Shown piece by piece: positions 42,942-51,947 of a stretch of DNA of 64,000 bases. The translations under genes were made by a program, and so were the position numbers. The stretch is from positions 1-64,000 of the forward strand of contig CAZMZJ010000006.1 of assembly GCA_964570825.1 (NCBI GenBank), written 5' to 3'. Each line of letters begins with the position of its first letter. Within the stretch, counting starts at the first letter, position 1. Below the pieces are notes generated by a model. It worked only from the letters and a program-made list of their open reading frames with translations. It was not told where the DNA came from and ran no database searches. The DNA is from UMGS1002 sp964570825 (lineage in GTDB: Bacteria > Bacillota > Clostridia > Oscillospirales > CAG-272).

Positions 42942-42970
42942 AAAGTCCGGCGGAAGCCGGACTTTTTGAT
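42942..42970 (+). terminator. Terminator after spoVAC
   Basis: An AAGTCCGGC/GCCGGACTT stem (42943-42951 with 42956-42964) and a T-run. Confidence 0.85.
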
Positions 42971-43016
42971 TATTCATGTTACAGTAATAATATTTGAAAA
43001 ACGTTCGGATTTTCTG

Positions 43017-43703
43017 TCATCCGATGGTTTTCATCGTCGCCCCCGGACCGTGAATCGCTTCAAAATCACGGCGGAAAGCATCGACGGCTCCGCAGATGCT
43101 CGGCAGGCTGAGCGCCGTTCTGATTATGTCCGTGCCGACTGTCGCGCTGTGAGCGCCGTTTGCGTATGCGCTTGTCACCTGCGTAATGTTGCGGAAGCTT
43201 GCGGCGATAATTCTGGCGGAGCTGCCCGAGTCGTCGATAAAGCCGCGCAGCTCGCTTATTACGGCGCACGGGTCGACGCAGTCGTTTTCCATACGGTTAT
43301 AGTACACGGCGGCGTATTTTGCCCCGGCAAGCACCGCCAAGATGCCCTGCATGGTCGAGTATATGGCGGTTGCGGTGACATTTACGCCGTCGCAGGCCAG
43401 AGCCTTGATTGCCGGAAGACCGGCTTCGCTCACCGGTATTTTGATATAGACATCGTGTCCGAGCCGGTCAAGAATGCGGTGCGCCTCGTCGATTATTTCC
43501 GCCGTAGTGTTCGAAACTACCTGAACGTGCAGGCTGCGTTCCCTGCCGCAGAGCTTTTTGATTTCGGACAGCCGCTCGTATATGTCGATATGCCCTTCTT
43601 TTTTCAATATGCTCGGGTTTGATGTAACGCCGGCGACCGGATATGCCGCAAGATACTCTCTTATTTCATCAAGATTGGCTGTGTCAAGTAAAAGTTCGTA
43701 CAT
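43017..43703 (-). CDS. Transaldolase/fructose-6-phosphate aldolase family protein
   Basis: A 228-residue short-type transaldolase (FSA/TalC subfamily) from ATG 43703; an upstream in-frame reading to 43940 has no ribosome site and runs into the next gene's promoter. The DTAN motif, PVAGVTSNPSILKKEG, YIKIPVS with the Schiff-base Lys, and VNVTATAIYS are typical. The family splits or forms fructose-6-phosphate or transfers dihydroxyacetone units in the pentose phosphate pathway. Divergent from the DUF4405 gene, monocistronic. Confidence 0.88.
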   Translation of the reverse strand: MYELLLDTANLDEIREYLAAYPVAGVTSNPSILKKEGHIDIYERLSEIKKLCGRERSLHVQVVSNTTAEIIDEAHRILDRLGHDVYIKIPVSEAGLPAIKALACDGVNVTATAIYSTMQGILAVLAGAKYAAVYYNRMENDCVDPCAVISELRGFIDDSGSSARIIAASFRNITQVTSAYANGAHSATVGTDIIRTALSLPSICGAVDAFRRDFEAIHGPGATMKTIG

Positions 43704-43938
43704 TTTTATCTGTTGATCCTCCAGGACGCCTGCATTTTCCGGGTGCTGACCATACGGTGCGCGCCGGAGTTCAATATCAGGTGAATCATCTGCTGATATT
43801 ATAACAGAATTGTTATTTTTCCGCCATGTATATGCTGCATAAATTTTAATAGAATACACAATGATTTTTGTGTTTTTCAATTTATATTCACATATATATG
43901 TTAAAATGTTATTGAAAAAGGGAGGCGGGGAAATAAAC

Positions 43939-44805
43939 ATGAATCGAAAGACAATAATTAAGATATTTATAGATATTGCGATGACAGTCCTTTATGTTAT
44001 GCTTGTTTTTGCAAAATGGCCCGGCGAATTCTTTCATGAATTCACGGGACTGTTTATCGGAGTTTTGTTTATAATCCATTTCACGATAAACTGGAGCATG
44101 ATGCGCGCCCTTATTAAGCAGGCCGCAAAAAAGACTATTACGGCGCCTAAACTTTTTCTTCTTGTGTCGGATGTTTTTCTGCCCTTCGGCATGGCGGCGG
44201 TGATAGCGACCGGGATCTTAATGGCGGATACGCTGTTTGTTGTCAACACCACGATTGATTATCGGCTGCTGTATAATATTCATAATGTTTTATCATATAT
44301 AAATCTTGGCATTCTCGGCGTTCATATCGCATTTCACGCGAAATACCTTGCCGCGGTAATCAGAAGGTTCAGAGATGCATACAACGGCGAGGAACTGATG
44401 GCTGCAGGGAAAAGGCTGATAATGGCGACAGCCGCCGCATGTGTTATATACGGAACCGTCTATACTGCGGTAAGGATAGGAGATAATGCGCAGGGCGCGG
44501 ACTATATTTACGAATCAAATGCCGAAAGTAATTCCAGCGTTAATAAAACGGATCAAAAGGATTCGGAAAGCGGCGATGATGACAAAAGTGGACAGTCCTC
44601 AACCTCGTCGGCAGCAAATAGCTCTGGCACAAGCGCGGCACAGCCGGATACAACAGCCGCAAAGCCGACACTAAACGAATATCTCAGGCTTTTGACCTGC
44701 ACAGGCTGCTCAAAGCACTGCCTGCTGATCAGCCCGCGCTGTTCCGTAGGCATGGAACAGGCCGAGCAGGCTGAAGTACGGTATTACAATATTTACGGCG
44801 ATTAA
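43939..44805 (+). CDS. DUF4405 membrane protein with C-terminal cysteine motif
   Basis: A 288-residue membrane protein from ATG 43939 (GGGAGG upstream). About four to five helices form a DUF4405 (flavinylation-associated cytochrome) domain; histidines sit in helices such as FIIHFTINW and HIAFHAKYLA, suitable for haem. A long Ser/Asp/Lys-rich linker follows. The tail reads LLTCTGCSKHCLLISPRC, a CxxC-x3-C-x6-C-like set near the C-terminus that could hold a cluster or metal. The stop codon is inside a heptamer repeat. No FMN transferase gene is adjacent. Confidence 0.75.
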   Translation: MNRKTIIKIFIDIAMTVLYVMLVFAKWPGEFFHEFTGLFIGVLFIIHFTINWSMMRALIKQAAKKTITAPKLFLLVSDVFLPFGMAAVIATGILMADTLFVVNTTIDYRLLYNIHNVLSYINLGILGVHIAFHAKYLAAVIRRFRDAYNGEELMAAGKRLIMATAAACVIYGTVYTAVRIGDNAQGADYIYESNAESNSSVNKTDQKDSESGDDDKSGQSSTSSAANSSGTSAAQPDTTAAKPTLNEYLRLLTCTGCSKHCLLISPRCSVGMEQAEQAEVRYYNIYGD

Positions 44806-44855
44806 CAATTAACAATTAACGATTAACGATTAACGATTAGCGATTAGCGATTAGC
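44800..44855. repeat. Heptanucleotide tandem repeat (RATTARC)
   Basis: Eight head-to-tail copies of a 7-bp unit with variants in blocks: GATTAAC, AATTAAC x2, GATTAAC x2, GATTAGC x3. The first copy contains the stop of the DUF4405 gene. Copies are sorted into homogeneous blocks, as if a unit mutated and then expanded. It resembles short tandem repeats of other bacteria in period but not in sequence. Confidence 0.9.
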
Positions 44856-44994
44856 AAAATGAAAACGAGGGCCGCGTGATTCATTGCAAAGACGCCTCGG
44901 ATTTTATGCGAAAGAATAATCTCAGCATAAGCGTGCATAATAGAAACGAATAACAGCCGCTGAAAGGCGGCGCGAAAGGGGAAAAAATAATATT

Positions 44995-45447
44995 ATGCAG
45001 CTTACACAAAAAGAAAAAGACCTTTTGAAGGACCTTAAAGGGCAGGAGAAACTCTGCGTCGACAAATACAACAAGCATGCCGGATGCGCGTCCGATCAGC
45101 AGCTCAAGGACTTGTTTTCGGGTATTGCAAAAGTCGAACAGCAGCATCTTGATACTCTGACGCAGATAGAGAACGGCTCGGCGCCGCAGATGAGCGGCCA
45201 GAGCCAGCAGCAGCCATCGTTCAAGGCGGTTTACGGCACCGGCGAGGACGAAAAAAAGAAGAACGACAGCTATCTCTGCACCGACCTCTTGGCAGGGGAG
45301 AAGCATGTGTCCTCGCTTTACAACACCTGCGTTTTTGAATTCAAGGACCAGAAAGCCCGCGACGCCCTGAATCACATCCAGAAGGAAGAGCAGAGCCACG
45401 GTAAGATGATTTATGATTATATGAGCACTAACAATATGTATTCATAA
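44995..45447 (+). CDS. CotF-like spore coat protein, ferritin-like fold
   Basis: A 150-residue protein whose two halves each resemble a coat-F (CotF) helix pair: LKDLKGQEKLCVDKYNKH then LFSGIAKVEQQHLDTLTQI, and later DLLAGEKHVSSLYN then ALNHIQKEEQSHGKMI. E-x2-H-type pairs recall ferritin-like proteins. CotF proteins are in the spore coat. AAAGGGG lies upstream of the ATG. Confidence 0.75.
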   Translation: MQLTQKEKDLLKDLKGQEKLCVDKYNKHAGCASDQQLKDLFSGIAKVEQQHLDTLTQIENGSAPQMSGQSQQQPSFKAVYGTGEDEKKKNDSYLCTDLLAGEKHVSSLYNTCVFEFKDQKARDALNHIQKEEQSHGKMIYDYMSTNNMYS

Positions 45448-45452
45448 CTGAA

Positions 45453-45485
45453 GAAGGACGCCGATCGGCGTCCTTCGTGCTTTTT
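45453..45485 (+). terminator. Terminator after the CotF-like gene
   Basis: A perfect 10-bp stem GAAGGACGCC/GGCGTCCTTC with GATC loop (45453-45476), followed by GTGCTTTTTT. Confidence 0.9.
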
Positions 45486-45594
45486 ACGCCGCTAAAATTG
45501 CAAATTCTGTATGGGTTAAAATGTAATAGCAATCAAAAAACAGCTGCAGCGGACGAAATAACAATAAAAATATTAAATTTTGCAGTTTTAGCTG
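45486..45594. other. Intergenic, nothing recognised
   Basis: Non-coding spacer before the promoter at 45595. No ORF with a ribosome site, repeat or structured RNA seen. Confidence 0.5.
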
Positions 45595-45623
45595 TTGACT
45601 GTTTGAAAAAAATATGATATTAT
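45595..45623 (+). promoter_or_regulatory. Upstream promoter of the phosphate transporter gene
   Basis: TTGACT (45595-45600) and TATTAT (45618-45623) with 17 bp spacing. It would give a ~340-nt leader before the PiT gene, in which I see no recognised riboswitch. Confidence 0.5.
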
Positions 45624-45770
45624 AACACTTATAAAAAGACGACACTTTCTTCTCGGCGTATTATGATGCGTGCCGGTAATTCCGGTTCGGTTTTACTGTC
45701 GGATAAAAGCGGCGGTCTTTTGTTATTTTAACGGCAGAGAATTGCGGAAGCTGTGGACTTTGCGCATAAT

Positions 45771-45809
45771 TAACATAAAATTAACATAAATATACTTACG
45801 CATTAACAA
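45771..45809 (+). promoter_or_regulatory. PhoP/PhoB-box-like direct repeats
   Basis: TTAACA at 45771-45776, 45782-45787 and 45804-45809. The first two are 11 bp apart and the third two turns (22 bp) further, with a degenerate site between. This is the tandem TTAACA-N5-TTAACA design of Bacillus PhoP boxes. It lies 160-200 bp before an inorganic phosphate transporter, its natural target. Confidence 0.65.
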
Positions 45810-45967
45810 ATTGCTGATAAAATATTTAATATTTTTATTAACGGCTTCAGTTTCAGGCTCGATTATACTATCTGTGTACTTCGGCTCTGCCTTTGCTGCA
45901 GCCGGTATGTTATAAAATTACAAAACGGCTCGCCAATGACCCGACAATAGGACAATAAGGAAGAATT

Positions 45968-47020
45968 ATGCTGAATCTTGTTTTTGGAATGCCGGTTATC
46001 TTCTGGATACTGGCTGTAATCACTTATTCATTCACTCTTGTGAACGGTTTCCACGACGGATGCAACGCTGTGGCAACTCTTATTGCAAGCCGTTCGATGA
46101 AACCCAAGACCGCACTGATCTTTGCGGGAACAATAGAGCTTATCGGCCCGCTGACTCTTTTTGCGACAGGCTTCGGTGTTTCAAGAACCATTCAGAACAT
46201 GATCACCGAATCAACATACATAGGCAACCCCGAAGTCAGCCAGCAGCATGCACTGGCGTTCATTGCGGCAGGAATCATCGCGGCTATCACATGGAATCTC
46301 ATCACATGGGTGTTCGGGATACCGTCAAGCTCGACGCATGCTCTTATCGGCGGCGTCGTAGGTTCGGGAATCGCCGCATTCGGCTTCAGCTGCGTCAACT
46401 GGACCAACTTTTTCACGCAGGTGGTGCTTATGATATTCCTCGCTCCGATGCTCGGCTTCGGAGTAGGATATGTCATCATGAAACTTCTCAAGCTCGTCGC
46501 CCGGCACATGGATACAAAGGCAAACAACATATTCAAGCATATGCAGACCATCAACATGGTGCTTCTTTCATACAGCCACTCTACACACGACTCGCAGAAA
46601 TCGATCGGCATAATCCTGCTCCTTATGGCCGTGGCAGGGCATCCGGTTGAAAACGGAGCAACCCCTCCGTGGCCTGCGGTGCTGGTCGCCGGCATCTGCA
46701 TGGCATGCGGGATTTTATTCGGAGGATACAGCATTATCAAAACAATCGGGCTGGGCATATATAAAGTCAGACCTATTCACTCGTATGCGTCCCAGCTGAC
46801 CGCGGCGGGTGTGCTTCTGACAGCAAACGCGCTGCATGTTCCGGTCAGCGCAAGCCATGTGGTAACATCTTCTATTATGGGTGTCGGCTCAGCCGAAAGA
46901 ATAAACGCCGTCCGCTGGTCGAATGTCCGCAATGTGATAATTTCGTGGTTTATCACCCTGCCTATAGTCGGCACTCTCGGCGCGCTGCTTTACTTTATTT
47001 TTAGCCTGCTTCTGAAATAA
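45968..47020 (+). CDS. pit: Inorganic phosphate transporter, PiT family
   Basis: A 350-residue PiT-family permease with about ten helices. Both inverted PD001131-type signatures are visible: VNGFHDGCNAVATLIASR near residue 25 and PVSASHVVTSSIMGVGSA near residue 300. SSTHALIGGVVGSGIAAFG lies in the middle. It imports phosphate with Na+ or H+ or works as a low-affinity uptake system. AAGGAAG precedes the ATG. The DUF47 partner follows 19 bp later. Confidence 0.93.
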   Translation: MLNLVFGMPVIFWILAVITYSFTLVNGFHDGCNAVATLIASRSMKPKTALIFAGTIELIGPLTLFATGFGVSRTIQNMITESTYIGNPEVSQQHALAFIAAGIIAAITWNLITWVFGIPSSSTHALIGGVVGSGIAAFGFSCVNWTNFFTQVVLMIFLAPMLGFGVGYVIMKLLKLVARHMDTKANNIFKHMQTINMVLLSYSHSTHDSQKSIGIILLLMAVAGHPVENGATPPWPAVLVAGICMACGILFGGYSIIKTIGLGIYKVRPIHSYASQLTAAGVLLTANALHVPVSASHVVTSSIMGVGSAERINAVRWSNVRNVIISWFITLPIVGTLGALLYFIFSLLLK

Positions 47021-47039
47021 TAACGGAGGAATATATACA

Positions 47040-47765
47040 ATGAACACAAAAGAGGAAAAGATAACCGCTGGCAAGGCTGATACTGGGACTGAGACCGAGA
47101 CCGAAACCGAAACTGTACGCGAAAAGAAAAGCGATAATTCGATAAAGGCAAAAATCAAGGCGCGTTTTGAAAAGCCGAAAAAAAAGAACAGGTTTTTCGC
47201 GGCAGTCGAAGAGCAGGCGCGCATATCTCTTGAATGTGTAAGGGCGGTAATAACTTACTGCGACGAGCCTACCGAAGCGAACGGAGCCCGTGTTCAGGAG
47301 CTTGAAAACGAAGGCGACAATGTTCGTAAAAATCTTATAAACACAATCAACAAAACTTTCATTACTCCGATAGACCGCGAAGACCTCTTTCAGCTTTCGC
47401 TCAACATCGACGACATCGCCGACTATATGTGGACCACTATAATGGATATGCGCATATACGGCATTCTTCCCGACAAATACATAAAAGAGATGATAGTCGA
47501 GCTTGAGCAGATGGCGGATTATCTGTACCAGGCGGTCGGATGCCTTGAATACGACCGCGAGCAGGCAAGCAAGCTTGCTCTTAAAGCAAAAAAGCTTGAA
47601 AACGTCGTCAACACCGCCTACCACAATGCTCTTGCGGTGCTCTACGAATCCGACGATATTAAGAAAATTCTCAAGTACCGCGAGATTTACAACCATCTTA
47701 ACCACGCCTCCGACCGTGGGGACGAAGCCGCAAACTCGGTAATGAATATTTCCGTAAAACTCTGA
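47040..47765 (+). CDS. DUF47/PhoU-like accessory protein of PiT
   Basis: A 241-residue DUF47 (YkaA/PhoU-domain-like) helical protein. It begins with about 45 unusual residues: an ETETETETV tract from 6-bp repeats, then Lys/Arg-rich sequence. The rest is long helices: SIKAKIKARFEKPKKKNRFF, then FQLSLNIDDIADYMWT. DUF47 genes accompany pit genes widely and are thought to regulate phosphate uptake. GGAGG precedes the ATG. The terminator lies about 100 bp downstream. Confidence 0.88.
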   Translation: MNTKEEKITAGKADTGTETETETETVREKKSDNSIKAKIKARFEKPKKKNRFFAAVEEQARISLECVRAVITYCDEPTEANGARVQELENEGDNVRKNLINTINKTFITPIDREDLFQLSLNIDDIADYMWTTIMDMRIYGILPDKYIKEMIVELEQMADYLYQAVGCLEYDREQASKLALKAKKLENVVNTAYHNALAVLYESDDIKKILKYREIYNHLNHASDRGDEAANSVMNISVKL

Positions 47766-47868
47766 TGAGGAATTTGTTTCGGAGCCTTTGCGGGCTGCCG
47801 CAAGAATTCCGGGAACAGGTTTATCTGAACGGTGAAACTGTCCTGCGGCCTCAATAAAAACCGATAAG

Positions 47869-47904
47869 CCCCGGCGTATAAAAATACGCCGGGGCGTTTT
47901 TTTG
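47869..47904. terminator. Terminator after DUF47 gene, also facing the TetR gene
   Basis: A 12-bp stem GCCCCGGCGTAT/ATACGCCGGGGC (47869-47880 with 47885-47896) with AAAA loop and a long T-run. It separates the pit operon from the convergent TetR gene. Confidence 0.9.
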
Positions 47905-47912
47905 CGCTATTT

Positions 47913-48470
47913 TCAGCGGTTCTTTTTCCCGGTTCCGCTGACTGTGAGCCCGATAAGCAGATTTGCCATGTCGCGGGAGGAGAATTTTCCTGAGCTGTCA
48001 GTAAGCCATTTCTTGACGATGCCGACACTTCCGGTAAATATATATGTATAAATATAATCAGCCGTAGAATGCTCCTCCACAAAAAGATTCTTCAGCGAGG
48101 CAAGCACGTTTTGGCGTATGAGCTGCGACACTTTTTCTTCGAACGCCATGTCTCCGTTCGGACTGAGAAGTATGAAGCAGAAATCGCGGTTTTCGGCGAT
48201 ATAGTCGAATATTTTCGTTATTATATCGACGGGGTTTGCCGTCGTCATGCTGTCAAGCAGCTTTTCAATACCTTCGATGAATTCGAGCTCAATCTTGTTC
48301 AGCTGGTCGTACTGGTCGGTGTAATGCGAGTAATAAGTCGTTCGGTTAATATCGGCGTTTTCGCATATAGCCTTTATTGAAATGCGCGAAATCGGCTTTT
48401 CCTTCATCAGCTTAAGAAGGCTTTCGCGCAGCACCATTTTTGTGTATTTTATTCTTCGGTCCTCCGCCAT
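47913..48470 (-). CDS. TetR/AcrR family repressor
   Basis: A 185-residue regulator with an N-terminal TetR helix-turn-helix (ISIKAICENADINRTTYYSHY) and an all-helical C-terminal ligand domain of the DhaS/TetR_C_8 kind. It is divergent from the MMPL transporter gene with about 60-190 bp between, the standard arrangement for a repressor controlling an efflux-type pump. Confidence 0.88.
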   Translation of the reverse strand: MAEDRRIKYTKMVLRESLLKLMKEKPISRISIKAICENADINRTTYYSHYTDQYDQLNKIELEFIEGIEKLLDSMTTANPVDIITKIFDYIAENRDFCFILLSPNGDMAFEEKVSQLIRQNVLASLKNLFVEEHSTADYIYTYIFTGSVGIVKKWLTDSSGKFSSRDMANLLIGLTVSGTGKKNR

Positions 48471-48540
48471 TTCAACTTCCTCCCATTCATAAAATATTTA
48501 CAATTATTTCTGTTGCTTTCTGAACACATTGGATTGTTTT

Positions 48541-48603
48541 GATAATAAACTGCCATTAAATAATAAACTGACGGTTGATTATCATACACAATGTTATTAT
48601 AAT
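48541..48603 (+). promoter_or_regulatory. Promoter and operator-like repeats of the MMPL gene
   Basis: TTGATT (48575-48580) and TATAAT (48598-48603) with 17 bp between. Upstream are two direct copies of ATAATAAACTG (48542-48552 and about 48560-48570), and GATAAT (48541-48546) mirrors ATTATC (48578-48583). These repeats cover the -35 region and are the likely binding place of the divergent TetR protein. Confidence 0.65.
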
Positions 48604-48663
48604 ATATATATGATGAATAGTCAACAATTTGTAGAATATTATTTTTATGGGAGGCTTATAAAA

Positions 48664-51660
48664 ATGAAAAAAATTACAGGCTTCATCGTAAAATACAGAC
48701 TGTTTTTCTGCATTCTGTTTGCCGTGGCCTTGACTGCGGCTGCCATATGCATACCGCTTGTCAATGTTAATTATGAAAGCACGGCGTATCTTCCGGATTC
48801 GTCTTATACCAAAGCCGGGCTTGCGGTGAACAATGCCGAATTCGGCGCGGGCGGCTCGACGATGGCGCTTCTGACAGACGCGGACCTCGGCGAAATCCTT
48901 AGGATAAAAGGGGAAATTAACGCCGTCGGCGGCGTGTCGGGAGTTATGTGGCTCGACGATATCATCATTCCGATAGCGGGTAAAGACACCGGACTTGACG
49001 ATGCCGGAGTGATAGAATATTTTTTGCGAATAATAAAAGTTCTGCCGCGGTCTGAATCCGCCACACCTTACGATATTGCGTCGGCGCTGAAATCCGAATT
49101 TAGCGAAGATGAGATTCAGTATGCCGGTAAGCTGATGAAAAATCTTGCCGGAATTCTTCCGGGCGGCGAAAACTTTGATATTGACGCCCTGATGCGGCTC
49201 ACGGAACCGGTGTCCGCCGGATATATTCAAGCCGTCGGAGAAATGAAGGGCCGGCTCGGAGCGGCTGTTTCAGGCAGCGGAGCGTTTGTACCGGCGTTCA
49301 TAAACAGCCTGACCTACATCAATAAAAGCGGAACTCCGCTTTCAGCCGAAAAGGCGATGGAATACCTGTCCCGGGCCGTCGCGGTTCTCCCGTCATCTGA
49401 CGGAACGACTTTCGCGGACATATACGCAGCTCTTTCCTCGTCGTTCTCGTCCGCCGAGCTTCCGTCCGTCATGCGGCTGCTCGCGGGGTTCGGCTTGGAT
49501 TTCACATCGCTGGATATGACAAATCCGTACGTCATGGCGTCGCCCGTGCCAGCCTCCTATCTTATGGCTATTGCAGCCTCAAAGGAACAGCTCGGCGCGG
49601 CGGCATCGGCGCTGTCAGGCGTCGAAGGAACGTTTTTCAGCCTTGCCGATAGGATCGTCGGAATGAATATGTCTGGTATGACGGTCACAGGCGAGGATGC
49701 CGTGTCATACCTCGGACGGCTTATGAAAGTGCTGCCGGACGGGGAGGGAACGGTAGTTTATGATGTCGCGGCGGCTCTTACCGGCGAATTCACTCAGGAA
49801 GAGCTGCCATATATTCTCGGAGCGGTGGGCAGTCTTACCGGCGGTGCGGCTGACTTTTCGAATGCGGACGCCGGGCAGCTTGCGATGGCGTCGGTTCCGC
49901 TCGGCGCTTCGTTCGCCGGACTTGTCACAAGGCTTGACGATAAAATTAAGAGTATGTATGAGGACGGCAGCGCGCTCTTTACAATAACGTTCGTTTCGGA
50001 CGATTACGCAAAGGCGACTAACAATGCCGTCGGAGATATTATTAAAATATCAGATTCCATACACCTGTCAGGCAGTGCCGCGGCGAATTATTATCAGCGC
50101 CAGATTATGAACGGCGAAATTAACAACGCCACGGCGATCGCTGTGGTCATAGCGCTGGCGGTTCTTGCCATAGCAAGCTCGTCGTGGCTTGACCCGCTGC
50201 TCTATGTTATAGTTATTGTCGTCGCAATAATTCTGAACATGGGCTCGAACCTGATATTTGACAGCGTTTCATACCTTACGGAGAGCGTGGCGAGCATTCT
50301 GCAGCTCGCGCTTTCGATAGACTACGCGGTCTTCCTTATCAACCGCTATAAGAAAGAACGCAAGGAAGGCAAGGAAGCTGAGAAAGCGATGAGCGACGCG
50401 CTTATACGCTCCTTCTCGCCGGTCTCGGCCAGCTCGCTGACCACAGTCGCCTGCTTTGTCACCATCATGTTCATGCAGTACAAACTCGGGCTTGACATGG
50501 GACTCGTTATGGCAAATGGTATCTTGCTTAGCCTTCTGACGGTGTTTCTCCTTCTCCCCGGAGTCGCCGTGTATCTTGACAAGATTATCGCAAAATCGGA
50601 GCATAAAACCATCGGCTTTTGCAGCGACAGGCTTTCGCGTTTTACCTTCAGATACCGCTGGCTGATTGCTTTGCTTGCGATAGCGGTTATAATACCGTCG
50701 GCTTTCATCTCGGGTAAAAATACGTTTACATACGGTGCAAGCGCCATGCAGGGCGAAAACAGCACAGAATCCGAAAACAGAAGACTCATCGAAAATACCT
50801 TCGGCTCCGCGGAGCAGCTTGCGCTGCTCGTCCCGAAAGACAGCGAAAAAGAGCTTGCGCTGACTGAACGGCTGGCGTCGCTTGAGGGAGTTGTAAGCGT
50901 AAACTCATGGGCGCAGATTGAAGCGGGCGGTCTTGACAAGGTTCTGCCGGAAAAAATGCGCTCGCAGTTTATCGGCGCCGAGGAGTACAACCGCATTGTT
51001 CTGACGCTTGACTGCGCGGAGGAAGGCGAAGAAACCAAAGCTCTGCTTGCCGACATACGCGGGAAGACAGCAGATGTTTACGGCGCGGGAGCAAAGTTTT
51101 ACACCCTTGGCGGCACCGTCGCCGCGCTTGACATGGAAGAGAGCACCAGCAAGGATTTCAACCGTATCTCTATATATTCGATTGCCGCCGTCGCCCTGAT
51201 TATCGCCGTTTCATTCGGCTCGGCGCTCATTCCTGCGGTGCTTGTCATCATAATAGAAGGCTCGATATGGATGAACATGAGCGTACCGTACATCGCCGGG
51301 GAACGTATGGTTTTTCTCGGTTATATGATAATAGTCAATATCCTGCTCGGCGCGACAATCGACTATGCGATACTTCTCGCCTCAAACTACATGGAAGCGC
51401 GCCGGAGTCTCGGCAAAGCCGAAGCTGTCCTGGCAGCTCATAACAATTCGCTTCGTTCAATCCTGACCTCCGGCATTATTTTGACTTTCGGGGGAATGGC
51501 GCTGGGAATAACCAGCTCCTTCCCGACAATACAGCTCCTCGGCTTTTCCATCATGCGCGGTGGCATCTGTGCGATTCTTATGACGGTTTTCGTCCTCCCG
51601 GCGCTTCTCGCCATACTTGACAAACCCATACGATTCCTCACATGGAGAAGGCGGAAGTGA
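48664..51660 (+). CDS. MMPL/RND-superfamily exporter
   Basis: A 998-residue protein from ATG 48664 (GGGAGG upstream; a longer in-frame start at 48529 overlaps the promoter). Two MMPL halves each start with one membrane helix and a large outer domain followed by a five-helix bundle: AIAVVIALAVLAIASSSWL, then LSIDYAVFLINRYKKERKE. A second bundle ends the protein, with ATIDYAILLASNY. Members of the family export lipids, siderophores or drugs using the proton gradient. The Asp in the SIDYAVF and TIDYAIL helices fits proton relay. Confidence 0.9.
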   Translation: MKKITGFIVKYRLFFCILFAVALTAAAICIPLVNVNYESTAYLPDSSYTKAGLAVNNAEFGAGGSTMALLTDADLGEILRIKGEINAVGGVSGVMWLDDIIIPIAGKDTGLDDAGVIEYFLRIIKVLPRSESATPYDIASALKSEFSEDEIQYAGKLMKNLAGILPGGENFDIDALMRLTEPVSAGYIQAVGEMKGRLGAAVSGSGAFVPAFINSLTYINKSGTPLSAEKAMEYLSRAVAVLPSSDGTTFADIYAALSSSFSSAELPSVMRLLAGFGLDFTSLDMTNPYVMASPVPASYLMAIAASKEQLGAAASALSGVEGTFFSLADRIVGMNMSGMTVTGEDAVSYLGRLMKVLPDGEGTVVYDVAAALTGEFTQEELPYILGAVGSLTGGAADFSNADAGQLAMASVPLGASFAGLVTRLDDKIKSMYEDGSALFTITFVSDDYAKATNNAVGDIIKISDSIHLSGSAAANYYQRQIMNGEINNATAIAVVIALAVLAIASSSWLDPLLYVIVIVVAIILNMGSNLIFDSVSYLTESVASILQLALSIDYAVFLINRYKKERKEGKEAEKAMSDALIRSFSPVSASSLTTVACFVTIMFMQYKLGLDMGLVMANGILLSLLTVFLLLPGVAVYLDKIIAKSEHKTIGFCSDRLSRFTFRYRWLIALLAIAVIIPSAFISGKNTFTYGASAMQGENSTESENRRLIENTFGSAEQLALLVPKDSEKELALTERLASLEGVVSVNSWAQIEAGGLDKVLPEKMRSQFIGAEEYNRIVLTLDCAEEGEETKALLADIRGKTADVYGAGAKFYTLGGTVAALDMEESTSKDFNRISIYSIAAVALIIAVSFGSALIPAVLVIIIEGSIWMNMSVPYIAGERMVFLGYMIIVNILLGATIDYAILLASNYMEARRSLGKAEAVLAAHNNSLRSILTSGIILTFGGMALGITSSFPTIQLLGFSIMRGGICAILMTVFVLPALLAILDKPIRFLTWRRRK

Positions 51661-51882
51661 GAAAGCGAGGGAACTCCGGAAAAGCGAATTGCATTTTCAC
51701 GATTTTACCGTCTTCACGTCTTTGCATATTTGTCATACCGATCGAAAACAGTGTCACAGCCCATACACGGCAGCTTTTGATAAAGCAAAATATGTATATC
51801 AGCGTGAATGTTTTCCGCATATAATATAGTAAATCGCCAAAACGGAATATGAAAGGCGGTAAAATATTGTAATTATACACAA
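51661..51882. other. Intergenic, nothing recognised
   Basis: A stretch between the MMPL gene and the ilv promoter with no convincing ORF, terminator or repeat. Minus-strand reading frames there lack ribosome sites. Confidence 0.5.
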
Positions 51883-51933
51883 TTGACATCAGTTTGATAT
51901 TATGATAAACTGTAATAAAATTTTCAAAAAACA
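51883..51933 (+). promoter_or_regulatory. Promoter of the branched-chain operon with CodY-like box
   Basis: TTGACA (51883-51888) and TAAACT (51906-51911) with 17 bp between. Just downstream AATTTTCAAAAAACA (51919-51933) matches 12 of 15 bases of the CodY box AATTTTCWGAAAATT. CodY represses ilv-leu operons in Firmicutes when branched-chain amino acids are high. A/T-rich sequence raises the chance of coincidence. Confidence 0.5.
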
Positions 51934-51947
51934 CAGGAGATAGAATA

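Noticed and set aside
44800..44855. CRISPR or recombination site array
   Set aside because: The unit is 7 bp with no spacers; it is a simple tandem repeat.
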